DNA of 6,310 bases from an uncultured bacterium (GTDB taxonomy: Bacteria; Patescibacteriota; Patescibacteriia; UBA1558; GWA2-36-10), in contig CALMZN010000024.1 of the NCBI GenBank assembly GCA_937870675.1, forward strand, positions 1 to 6,310, read 5' to 3'. The translations under genes were made by a program, and so were the position numbers. The notes beneath the pieces were generated by a model. The model worked only from the letters and a program-made list of their open reading frames with translations, ran no database searches and was not told the origin of the DNA. Shown piece by piece: positions 1-5,543 of the stretch. Numbering within the stretch: position 1 is the stretch's first letter; each line of letters begins with the position of its first letter.

Positions 1-16
1 AGGTTAATAAAATCAA

Positions 17-772
17 TTAACACATTGAGATAAAAGGAGAAAAAAGAATAATGACCTTTTCATCAGGGTGTTTTTGATAGAAAGAATAAGCGTTTTCAAT
101 GGCTTTTAAAGGAGCATCCGCCTGGCATTTGCCTCCCAACACCAAGCTGTGATAAGCAGCGGCCGTGCGCCCCCATTCTTTTTTACGATCCATAGCGTAA
201 AATCTACCCATGATACTGGCTATCTGCACACGTGGGTTTTCAAAGACCTTGTGGTAATGATTCAAAATTTTCAAAGCCGCAAAACGCGGACTATCTCGGC
301 CGTCAGTAAAAAGATGTAAATATATTTTTTGTTTGTTTTTGTTGACAAAAAAACTAAGCAAAGACAACAGGTGATCCATGTCCGAATGTGGGCTAGTGGC
401 ATTGCAAATCAGACCCATCAAGTGTAAATCAGAATTGTTGGTTTTGGTATGCTTGGCGGCCTGCAACAAGGCGGCATTCTTAAAAAATGTGCCATTATTG
501 ATGCTTTTGGAAATTATGACCGCGTCTTGCTCCACTATTCGACCAGCGCCGATATTCATGTGTCCGGCCTCCGAGTTGCCGGGCTGATTTTTTGGCAGAC
601 CGACAAATTCACCAGAAGCATTGAGCGTACAGCTTGAATATTTTTTGAAATAATACTTGATATTCGGCGTCTTAGCCAAAGCAATGGCATTGCCTGTCAC
701 CTCACGACTTATGCCCCAGCCATCCAAGATCATCAACACAGTCGGTAATTTGTTGTTTTTGAAATTCCGCAT
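17..772 (-). CDS. gpmI: 2,3-bisphosphoglycerate-independent phosphoglycerate mutase, N-terminal half (C-terminally truncated)
   Basis: Cofactor-independent mutase that interconverts 3- and 2-phosphoglycerate in the cytoplasm, using two Mn ions and a phosphoserine intermediate. Visible motifs are VLMILDGWG with the metal-binding Asp17, GNSEAGHMNIGAGR with the phospho-accepting Ser67, the substrate-loop SPHSDMDHL around His129, LFTDGRD at 155-161, and GRFYAMDR at 189-196 with the conserved Arg. These cover the start of the phosphatase domain and nearly all of the inserted phosphotransferase domain. The family is usually about 510 residues, but this frame stops (TAA) after 251, near where the DEFxxPTVI segment is expected. 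The second half, with the remaining metal ligands (the Asp/His-rich motifs), is absent, so this product should be inactive. The ATG start overlaps the eno stop as TAATG, with a weak AGGG upstream, suggesting translational coupling. Only 16 bases remain after the stop, so a frameshift, a real truncation and an assembly-edge error cannot be told apart. Confidence 0.93.
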   Translation of the reverse strand: MRNFKNNKLPTVLMILDGWGISREVTGNAIALAKTPNIKYYFKKYSSCTLNASGEFVGLPKNQPGNSEAGHMNIGAGRIVEQDAVIISKSINNGTFFKNAALLQAAKHTKTNNSDLHLMGLICNATSPHSDMDHLLSLLSFFVNKNKQKIYLHLFTDGRDSPRFAALKILNHYHKVFENPRVQIASIMGRFYAMDRKKEWGRTAAAYHSLVLGGKCQADAPLKAIENAYSFYQKHPDEKVIILFSPFISMC

Positions 773-2043
773 TATTTTAGACCCTGTTCAATGTTTAATA
801 AACGATTGTACTTGGCAATACGCTCACCGCGAGCAGTTGAGCCGGTTTTTATATAATCCGCATTGACTGCTACTGCTAGATCGGCAATAGTGGTGTCGTT
901 GGTCTCACCACTGCGATGAGAAATTATTACTTGATAATTATTTTTTTTGGCCATGGTGATGGCCACCAGTGTTTCAGTCAACGTACCAATCTGATTGGGC
1001 TTGATCAAAATAGTATTGGCAGCATTTAAAGCAATACCTTTTTGGAAGCGTTCAGTGTTGGTGACAAACAAATCATCACCAATAATTTTTACTTTATTAT
1101 TTTTGACAAAATCATCATTGGTAAAATGCTTCCAAGCTGACCAATCCTCCTGATCAAAAGGGTCTTCCAAAAATCGCAAATCATAAGTTTGCATCAGACG
1201 CAGATAATATTCGGTCAACTCCGTGGCCGAAAATTCCGCTTTGTCTAGTGGCAGTTTATAAACATTTTTTACCTCATCGTAAAAAACCGAAGCTCCGGCG
1301 TCAATGCCCATTAGTATATCGACTCCGGGCTTGTAGCCAGCGGACTCAATGGCTTGGTGCAAAAGATCAAAAACCTGAACGTGGGACTGGACGTGTGGCG
1401 AATAGCCACCTTCATTACCTAGGTCAGTGTCTAAGCCCACAGAGTCCAAAACCTCGCCTAATTTATGAAAAATTTCTGAGGCCTGACGCAACTTTTCCGC
1501 AAAACTTGGGGCCTTATGTGGCACAAGCCAAAATTCTTGAATATTTATATTAGTACTGCCGTGTTTGCCACCATTGATGACATTGACCACTGGCGTTGGC
1601 AATGTCCAAGTAGTCAACTTGTAATCATAAAGCTGACGCAAATATTTATACAGGGCTTGAGCATTGGCCTTGGCCGCCACATGAGCGCAAGCAAGCGACA
1701 CACCCAAAATAGCATTGGCGCCAAATTTGCTTTTGTTCCTAGTGCCGTCAAGCTTGATCATCAAGTCGTCAATTTTTTTCTGCTCGGTCACTTCCAGACC
1801 AGCTAATTCTTTATTCAATATATTGTTGACACTGGCAACAGCTTTTTGCACGCCTAAGCCAGCGTATCTTTTTTGGTCATTGTCGCGTAATTCAAAGGCC
1901 TCAAAGCGTCCGGTCGAGGCGCCCGAAGGCACGGAAGCTATGTCTTTGACTCCATTATTTAACTCGATCTCCACTTGCAAAGTCGGATTACCTCGCGAAT
2001 CAAGAATCTCTGTGGCAAATATTTTTTTTATTTTCAATGGCAT
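772..2043 (-). CDS. eno: Enolase (phosphopyruvate hydratase)
   Basis: Cytoplasmic glycolytic enzyme that dehydrates 2-phosphoglycerate to phosphoenolpyruvate. It is full length at 423 residues, slightly under the usual bacterial 430. The N-terminal domain carries EILDSRGNPTLQVE (12-25) and the mobile loop SVPSGASTG (37-45, Ser43). The TIM-barrel domain carries GGKHG with His161, IQEF with Glu170, the acid residue Glu211, metal ligands Asp248, Glu293 and Asp323 (in FLEDPF and IGDDLFVTN), the base Lys348 in LIKPNQIGTLTET, SHRSGET (375-381, His376) and Lys399 in IKTGS. All catalytic positions are present. One small oddity is NEGGYSP at 210-216, where DEGG is usual; the catalytic Glu is kept. The ATG directly abuts the pgk stop (TAAATG), and the stop overlaps the gpmI start by one base, so the three genes form one operon. 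Confidence 0.98.
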   Translation of the reverse strand: MPLKIKKIFATEILDSRGNPTLQVEIELNNGVKDIASVPSGASTGRFEAFELRDNDQKRYAGLGVQKAVASVNNILNKELAGLEVTEQKKIDDLMIKLDGTRNKSKFGANAILGVSLACAHVAAKANAQALYKYLRQLYDYKLTTWTLPTPVVNVINGGKHGSTNINIQEFWLVPHKAPSFAEKLRQASEIFHKLGEVLDSVGLDTDLGNEGGYSPHVQSHVQVFDLLHQAIESAGYKPGVDILMGIDAGASVFYDEVKNVYKLPLDKAEFSATELTEYYLRLMQTYDLRFLEDPFDQEDWSAWKHFTNDDFVKNNKVKIIGDDLFVTNTERFQKGIALNAANTILIKPNQIGTLTETLVAITMAKKNNYQVIISHRSGETNDTTIADLAVAVNADYIKTGSTARGERIAKYNRLLNIEQGLK

Positions 2044-3225
2044 TTATTTTATTTTCAATCTCTCTAGAGCCGGCAATTTCTGGCCTTCCAAAAATTCCAG
2101 CATAGCGCCACCGCCAGTAGAAACAAAAGTGACCTTTTTTTCTAAATGCAATTTTTTCAGCAATTCCACTGTCTCACCACCGCCGATTATGGTCTTGGCT
2201 TTGGTTTTTAAAATTGCGGTTAATAAATCTTTTGATCCTTTGACAAATAATTTATTTTCAAAATAGCCCAAAGGTCCGTTCCAAACAATTAATTTAGCTT
2301 TTTTCAAATATTGTAAATAATATTTTATGGTTTTTGGTCCTAAGTCCAAAATATAGGCATTTTTTGGTACTTTATCCACAGGCACATTTTGGCTAATATT
2401 AGCCATTAAGCTAGAGGCGACCACTACATCTAGTGGTAAAAGCATTTTTGGGGACACTAATTTTTTGGCAGTCAAAATATAATCTTTGTCTATGACTGAC
2501 CTACCTACTTCATAATTTTGGCTTGACAAAAAAGTATTGGCCATGGCTCCGCCAATCAAAAGATGATCGGCAATTTTATTAAATTTTTTCAATAAATTAA
2601 TCTTAGAAGAAATTTTTGCTCCGCCCAAAACAAATGCCAAGCCCTGACGACTTTTTAAAACAGTTGATAAATTCTTGACCTCATCCTGTAATAAAAATCC
2701 AGCATAGCTTGGCAAATAATAGGTGACGGCCAACATCGAGGCGTCTGGTCTATGAATATTACCAAAAGCGTCATTGACATAGATGTCGGCTAGTCCACTC
2801 AATTTTTGGGCAAATTTTTTATCCCCTTTTTGCTCACCAGCATAAAATCGGATATTTTCCAACAAAACTATTTGCCCGGGTTTTAATTTTTTACTAGCTT
2901 CAAAATATTTTTCAAAATTATCCGGCCAAAAAATTATTTTTCTGCCCAAAAATTTCTGCAAAGCTAGGGCTACTGGTCGCAGTGAATATTTTTTCACTAC
3001 CCTGCCCTCTGGCCCGCCTAGCTGCGAGGCTGGCCTACCCAGATGAGCGACAATAATGACACTAGCTTTTTTATTTAACAAAAATTTGATAGTAGGCAAA
3101 GCCCGCCGAATGCGCTCTTGGCCATTTTTTGGCACTTGGCCATTTTTGAGCGGTACATTGAGATCCAAACGCAAAAGTACGCGCTGATTTTTTAGTGCTA
3201 AATTATTGATTGACCGTAATAGCAT
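2044..3225 (-). CDS. pgk: Phosphoglycerate kinase
   Basis: Transfers phosphate from 1,3-bisphosphoglycerate to ADP, the first ATP-forming step of glycolysis; cytoplasmic monomer. At 393 residues it has the normal family length. Substrate-binding residues of the N-domain are seen in LRLDLNVP (18-25, Asp21 and Asn23), Arg38, and AHLGRP (60-65, usually SHLGRP), then in VLLENIRF and NDAFGNIHRPDAS (usually HRAHAS). The nucleotide domain shows GGAKISSKI, IVWNGPLGYFE, GGGET (348-352, usually GGGDT) and STGGGAMLEFLEG (369-381). The Asp-to-Glu change in GGGET is conservative. Its ATG at 3225 lies 23 bases inside the end of the upstream membrane-protein gene, and no good Shine-Dalgarno is seen, so translation is probably coupled. 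Its stop abuts the eno start with no gap. Confidence 0.98.
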   Translation of the reverse strand: MLLRSINNLALKNQRVLLRLDLNVPLKNGQVPKNGQERIRRALPTIKFLLNKKASVIIVAHLGRPASQLGGPEGRVVKKYSLRPVALALQKFLGRKIIFWPDNFEKYFEASKKLKPGQIVLLENIRFYAGEQKGDKKFAQKLSGLADIYVNDAFGNIHRPDASMLAVTYYLPSYAGFLLQDEVKNLSTVLKSRQGLAFVLGGAKISSKINLLKKFNKIADHLLIGGAMANTFLSSQNYEVGRSVIDKDYILTAKKLVSPKMLLPLDVVVASSLMANISQNVPVDKVPKNAYILDLGPKTIKYYLQYLKKAKLIVWNGPLGYFENKLFVKGSKDLLTAILKTKAKTIIGGGETVELLKKLHLEKKVTFVSTGGGAMLEFLEGQKLPALERLKIK

Positions 3226-3595
3226 ATTGTTGGCTGGGAATAAATATTTTTGTTATTTCTGGAAACTGGACTAGCTGACACACACTTTTGGTGGGAATTT
3301 CTAAACGACCATAATCCAAAATCCAGTTAGCGTCATCAATTTTGATGTCTAAGTCCTCTATTTTTTTGCGCAAAGCTTCGTCTATGGGCGTGCGATCAAA
3401 AGCGACTAAGGCGCTAATAGCCGTGGTGTCAGAGTCCAAAGAAGTAATGGAAGTGTCAATCTTTTCTGAATGGCAATCCAAAGATTGCAGTAAGATGCGG
3501 TTGGCAGATGCTTGGTGCTGTCTAAAAAAGAAAAAAAAGCCGTAAGCTATTACCATAACGACTAAGAAAAAAATAATAGAATGCCCAAATTTCAT
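3203..3595 (-). CDS. Small membrane-anchored protein with a possible I9 propeptide-like domain, first gene of the glycolytic operon
   Basis: A 130-residue protein not recognised as a named family. The frame extends upstream to a TTG at 3667, but the ATG at 3595 is preferred: it lies downstream of the strong -10 element at 3645-3650 and starts immediately before the membrane segment. Residues 7-24 (IIFFLVVMVIAYGFFFFF) form one transmembrane helix, followed by Arg25 and a polar region, suggesting a single N-terminal anchor with the rest on one face, probably outside. Two cysteines (41 and 106) could pair if exported. Residues about 60-120 have the rhythm ALVAFDR, charged helix, LDYGRLEIP, helix, FPEITKIFIP, which resembles the beta-alpha-beta ferredoxin-like inhibitor I9/subtilisin propeptide pattern; this is inference from pattern only. 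The 3' end overlaps pgk by 23 bases, so it is co-transcribed with the glycolytic genes, though nothing shows a metabolic role. Confidence 0.75.
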   Translation of the reverse strand: MKFGHSIIFFLVVMVIAYGFFFFFRQHQASANRILLQSLDCHSEKIDTSITSLDSDTTAISALVAFDRTPIDEALRKKIEDLDIKIDDANWILDYGRLEIPTKSVCQLVQFPEITKIFIPSQQYAITVNQ

Positions 3596-3644
3596 AAATT
3601 TTATCTTAAAATTAACAAAAATACACTTGTCTTTAGTGTCTGGT

Positions 3645-3653
3645 ATTATAACA
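3645..3653 (-). promoter_or_regulatory. Extended -10 promoter for the membrane protein-pgk-eno-gpmI operon
   Basis: Read on the minus strand, this is TGTTATAAT: a perfect TATAAT with the extended TG one base upstream. The hexamer at the 17-base -35 position (3668-3673, TTCCAT) is poor, as is common for extended -10 promoters. Transcription would start near 3638, about 40 bases before the ATG at 3595. This also argues against the in-frame TTG at 3667, which would lie upstream of the transcript start. Predicted from motif only. Confidence 0.6.
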
Positions 3654-3690
3654 TTTTTTTGAGGCAAATGGAAGGTGAAAATTTGACTTT

Positions 3691-3734
3691 AGGCAACTTT
3701 TTTGACACCAAAAAAGTTGCTCAAAAAAGTGCCT
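3691..3734. repeat. Alternative-pairing hairpin repeats
   Basis: GCAACTTTTTT (3693-3703) and AAAAAAGTTGC (3710-3720) form a perfect 11-bp stem with a 6-base loop. The next block, TCAAAAAAGTGCCT (3721-3734), is also nearly complementary to the same left arm extended to AGGCAACTTTTTTGA (3691-3705), differing by one base. One left arm therefore has two competing right arms. No run of T follows the stem on either strand, so it is not a standard terminator. It lies upstream of the predicted operon promoter. Confidence 0.65.
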
Positions 3735-3740
3735 CGCAGT

Positions 3741-3870
3741 AGAAAAATCTTTGAATTTGTTGCTCCGCAGTGCTAAAACTGTGAACTCCCCCAGCCCTCC
3801 GCGGAGGGCTGGGTCAAACAACACAGTTTTTTAACGCACTGCTTCGCGACCAAATTCTTACGATTTTTCT
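3741..3870. repeat. Segmented ~130-bp inverted repeat centred on a 24-bp GC-rich palindrome
   Basis: The left arm (3741-3801) and the reverse complement of the right arm (3802-3870) share five identical blocks in the same order: AGAAAAATC, GAATTTG, GCAGTGC, AAAACTGTG and CCCAGCCCTCCG. The spacers between blocks differ in sequence and length (arms of 61 and 69 bases). The innermost blocks join with no loop to make a perfect 24-bp palindrome at 3790-3813. As DNA this could extrude a cruciform; as RNA it would be one long stem with internal bulges. Neither side has a clear U-tract. It could be a MITE-like remnant, a dispersed palindromic repeat or a structured RNA; the sequence does not decide. 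Confidence 0.8.
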
Positions 3871-3924
3871 AAAGCTCGGGGGATTTATTTAATAATGGTT
3901 TACTTACATTACACTCGCTCCACC

Positions 3925-3966
3925 AAAATGCGACAGTACAAATGGGTTTAGAAAATGTCGCATTTT
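3925..3966 (-). terminator. Terminator-like hairpin downstream of the 323-aa gene
   Basis: AAAATGCGACA (3925-3935) and TGTCGCATTTT (3956-3966) form a perfect 11-bp stem around a 20-base loop. On the minus strand the stem ends in TTTT, about 50 bases after the stop of the 323-aa gene, fitting an intrinsic terminator. On the plus strand it is followed by six T, so it could work in both directions. The long loop lowers confidence. Confidence 0.5.
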
Positions 3967-4018
3967 TTAGATTTGTAAAAGAACTAAAATTGACATATTG
4001 AAATAATTATTGTGCTAA

Positions 4019-4990
4019 TTAAGCGCTATTTCTTCTTTCAATTTCTGTTTTTAACCTATTAAAGTTATCTGGCTTTTTGAAATATTCTTGAATCTTTTTT
4101 ATGGTTTTACTACTCATAGTATATTTAATATTTTTATAATCCAATAATTCAATTTCTGGAAATAAAAATCTAGCTTCTACACCTTTCTCATTATGTATTA
4201 TATGGAAATGAGTATCATGATCATTGCTATAAACCCTAAAAAGATACCCATTCATAGTTCCAATGCCAGCCCCACAAATAGGCCCACAAGCTCTATACCT
4301 CCATTCTATGGCATCTTTGAATTTTTTATTTAATTTTTTTTCTGCCTCATCTTCATCGCTATATAAATATTTTTGATGTATTTTTTCATCTTGAATAATG
4401 CCCAAAATGTCAGATGCTATACTCCAGTCGTTCAAATAAAAATATTGATTATCTTTTTCATTGTCATATATTGCACTCTTCAGTTCACGACTTTCCCGAA
4501 GTTTGTTTATTTTTTTATCATAAATCTCGATATCTTTTTTATATTTTAATATTTGTGATTCTAGACTTTTATGCTGTTTAACTATATTTTTAGGTGCTTT
4601 ATAATTATTCTGGCTCTTTACTATAATTGGTATGAAAATAGATTGAGTTTTCTCATCTCTTCCAGATATTCTAATAGCTACCCTGCCTTTTGAATTTTCT
4701 ATAAAAGGTATATTACAGCTATCAAAATTTATTGTTTTATAAAAAATCACTCTACCTCTTAATTCTCTTACGTCTTTATTATGCTCAAAAGTCTGTATAC
4801 TACTACACAGAAAATTTACACCATCCAAGGAAACCAGATCTAAAGATAAATCATTATATATGATACCCGTTAATTTATCCAATAACCAACTTTTTGGTAC
4901 GCTACCTTCAATACCAAAACTACCGCCTACTTCATCATAAGGTTTCGGCTTGATTATATTGATCTTTTTCTTTTTGAATATAGCAAACAT
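4019..4990 (-). CDS. Coiled-coil protein with C-terminal DUF4160-like domain
   Basis: A 323-residue soluble protein of unknown function. Residues 1-130 form a mixed beta-rich region not recognised (Lys-rich start, then GGSFGIEGSVPKSW and several hydrophobic strands). Residues about 137-172 are strongly charged and helical and likely form a coiled coil. Residues 246-323, from NGYLFRVYSNDHDTHFHI onward, resemble DUF4160, whose hallmark is a strand, then NDHxPPHFH, then acidic strands and a basic helix; here it reads NDHDTHFH (256-263) and ends in a Lys/Arg-rich helix. DUF4160 proteins are usually short, about 80-90 residues, and often sit beside DUF2442 genes in putative toxin-antitoxin pairs, so a 323-residue fusion is unusual. 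The ATG at 4990 lies just past the terminator at 5007-5032, so it probably has its own promoter or relies on read-through; no clear promoter or strong Shine-Dalgarno was found. The AT-rich composition matches the toxin region on its right. Confidence 0.85.
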   Translation of the reverse strand: MFAIFKKKKINIIKPKPYDEVGGSFGIEGSVPKSWLLDKLTGIIYNDLSLDLVSLDGVNFLCSSIQTFEHNKDVRELRGRVIFYKTINFDSCNIPFIENSKGRVAIRISGRDEKTQSIFIPIIVKSQNNYKAPKNIVKQHKSLESQILKYKKDIEIYDKKINKLRESRELKSAIYDNEKDNQYFYLNDWSIASDILGIIQDEKIHQKYLYSDEDEAEKKLNKKFKDAIEWRYRACGPICGAGIGTMNGYLFRVYSNDHDTHFHIIHNEKGVEARFLFPEIELLDYKNIKYTMSSKTIKKIQEYFKKPDNFNRLKTEIERRNSA

Positions 4991-5006
4991 ATAATCTATT
5001 CAACCA

Positions 5007-5032
5007 AAAAGCCGCCATTTTAGACGGCTTTT
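5007..5032 (-). terminator. Intrinsic terminator after the 81-aa gene
   Basis: On the minus strand AAAAGCCGTC, loop TAAAAT, then GGCGGCTTTT makes a 10-bp stem with one G-U pair, ending in five U (including base 5006), only 6 bases after the stop of the 81-aa gene. The flanking A-tract means it could also act on the plus strand. Confidence 0.85.
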
Positions 5033-5038
5033 ACAGAT

Positions 5039-5284
5039 TTAATCTATAAAATAATTATTACTTGGAACTCTAATTAATTCATTAAATTTATCATTATAAT
5101 CTTTGTCCACTTGCGCTTTACTCCAGTTTCTGATGTTGTATGCTGTATTTATATGCTGCATCATATGTTCTACATCTGACTCAAATGTAGTTAAATCATA
5201 ATCATTATTTTTAAGATTATTAATAATATCTTTCAGTTGCTCTTGAGCTTCACCTAAATTTACTTTTATTAAATCTTTTTCCAT
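5039..5284 (-). CDS. Small hypothetical helical protein (81 aa)
   Basis: Unrecognised soluble protein of 81 residues, rich in Asn, Asp, Lys and Gln and predicted from sequence to be mostly helical: a first amphipathic helix around residues 10-27 (EAQEQLKDIINNLKNN), then a second helical stretch with HMMQHINTAYNIRNW (44-58). There is no signal peptide or membrane segment. The ATG at 5284 is well supported by AAGGA at 5291-5295, seven bases upstream, the best ribosome-binding site in the right part of the window. It follows the 68-aa membrane protein with a 9-base gap, the ribosome site overlapping that gene's stop, and is closed by a terminator, so these two form one transcript. In this setting an immunity or antitoxin role is possible, but nothing in the sequence shows it. 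Confidence 0.75.
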   Translation of the reverse strand: MEKDLIKVNLGEAQEQLKDIINNLKNNDYDLTTFESDVEHMMQHINTAYNIRNWSKAQVDKDYNDKFNELIRVPSNNYFID

Positions 5285-5290
5285 ATTGTT

Positions 5291-5295
5291 TCCTT
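5291..5295 (-). promoter_or_regulatory. Ribosome-binding site for the 81-aa gene
   Basis: AAGGA on the minus strand, 6-7 bases before the ATG at 5284 and overlapping the stop codon of the preceding gene. It fixes the start of the 81-aa protein; most other genes here have weak or no recognisable Shine-Dalgarno. Confidence 0.65.
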
Positions 5296-5500
5296 ATTTT
5301 ATTATATCTTTAATTATGCAATGACTAAAAGATATTTCTAAATTATCTTTAAAAAATATCATCAGCCCAACCATTATGGTAGCTGAAAAACCAATAAAAG
5401 TAGAGGTTTTTTGATCTAGAATATTTGAGACCTCATACAAATTATTCAGCTTTGTTTGCATTGCTCCAAATATAAAATTAATGTTATCGTTTTTTTTCAT
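5294..5500 (-). CDS. Small single-pass membrane protein (68 aa)
   Basis: Unrecognised 68-residue protein. The ATG at 5500 was chosen over an in-frame TTG at 5512 because the TTG lies inside the terminator hairpin of the preceding gene. Residues about 13-32 (AMQTKLNNLYEVSNILDQKT) form an amphipathic segment, followed by one hydrophobic stretch (FIGFSATIMVGLMIFF, about 34-49) and a short polar tail. The layout of a helix with LDxK just before a membrane segment of the IGFxATIMVGL type recalls small two-pass membrane proteins, some of which act in bacterial defence, but those continue into a second membrane helix that is missing here. It may therefore be a shortened relative or simply a different small protein. 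It is co-transcribed with the 81-aa gene 9 bases downstream. Confidence 0.65.
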   Translation of the reverse strand: MKKNDNINFIFGAMQTKLNNLYEVSNILDQKTSTFIGFSATIMVGLMIFFKDNLEISFSHCIIKDIIK

Positions 5501-5510
5501 ATCTTTTATC

Positions 5511-5537
5511 AAAAAGCCGTCACTTAAACGACTTCTT
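5511..5537 (-). terminator. Terminator-like hairpin after the putative immunity gene
   Basis: On the minus strand AAGAAGTCGT, loop TTAAGTG, then ACGGCTTTTT gives a 10-bp stem with two G-U pairs ending in five U, 6 bases after the stop of the 101-aa gene. Its 3' arm (GACGGCTTTTT) closely matches that of the terminator at 5007-5032 (GGCGGCTTTTT). Confidence 0.65.
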
Positions 5538-5543
5538 GCTTTA

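Larger units (their letters stand above)
3596..4018. other. 423-bp intergenic region rich in inverted repeats
   Basis: Gap between the 323-aa gene and the glycolytic operon. No credible coding frame is present; the only longer minus frame (3633-3824) begins at GTG and runs through a perfect palindrome. Instead it holds, from right to left, a terminator-like hairpin (3925-3966), a roughly 130-bp segmented inverted repeat (3741-3870), an A/T-rich hairpin system (3691-3734) and the operon promoter (3645-3653). It also marks the change from the AT-rich accessory region to the more GC-balanced glycolytic genes. Confidence 0.7.

Noticed and set aside
1248..1553. 101-residue plus-strand frame inside eno
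   Set aside because: Antisense to conserved enolase codons, with no ribosome site or recognisable motif.
1715..2266. 183-residue plus-strand frame opposite eno and pgk
   Set aside because: It is antisense to two well-supported enzyme genes, spans their junction and has Ser/Pro/Phe-rich low-information sequence; shadow of the real genes.
3342..3545. 67-residue plus-strand frame opposite the membrane protein
   Set aside because: Its Lys-run end comes from the poly-Phe membrane segment on the other strand; no independent support.
3596..3667. N-terminal extension of the membrane protein from a TTG at 3667 (24 extra residues)
   Set aside because: The start is TTG, lies upstream of the predicted transcript start from the extended -10 at 3645-3653, and would place a polar tail before an otherwise clean N-terminal membrane anchor.
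3633..3824. 63-residue minus-strand frame
   Set aside because: It begins at GTG, runs through the perfect palindrome and the repeat blocks, has no ribosome site and resembles no protein; chance frame over the inverted repeat.
3741..3870. Inverted repeat read as insertion-sequence ends
   Set aside because: The two arms face each other with no loop or transposase between them and no flanking target duplication was seen, so it is listed only as a repeat.
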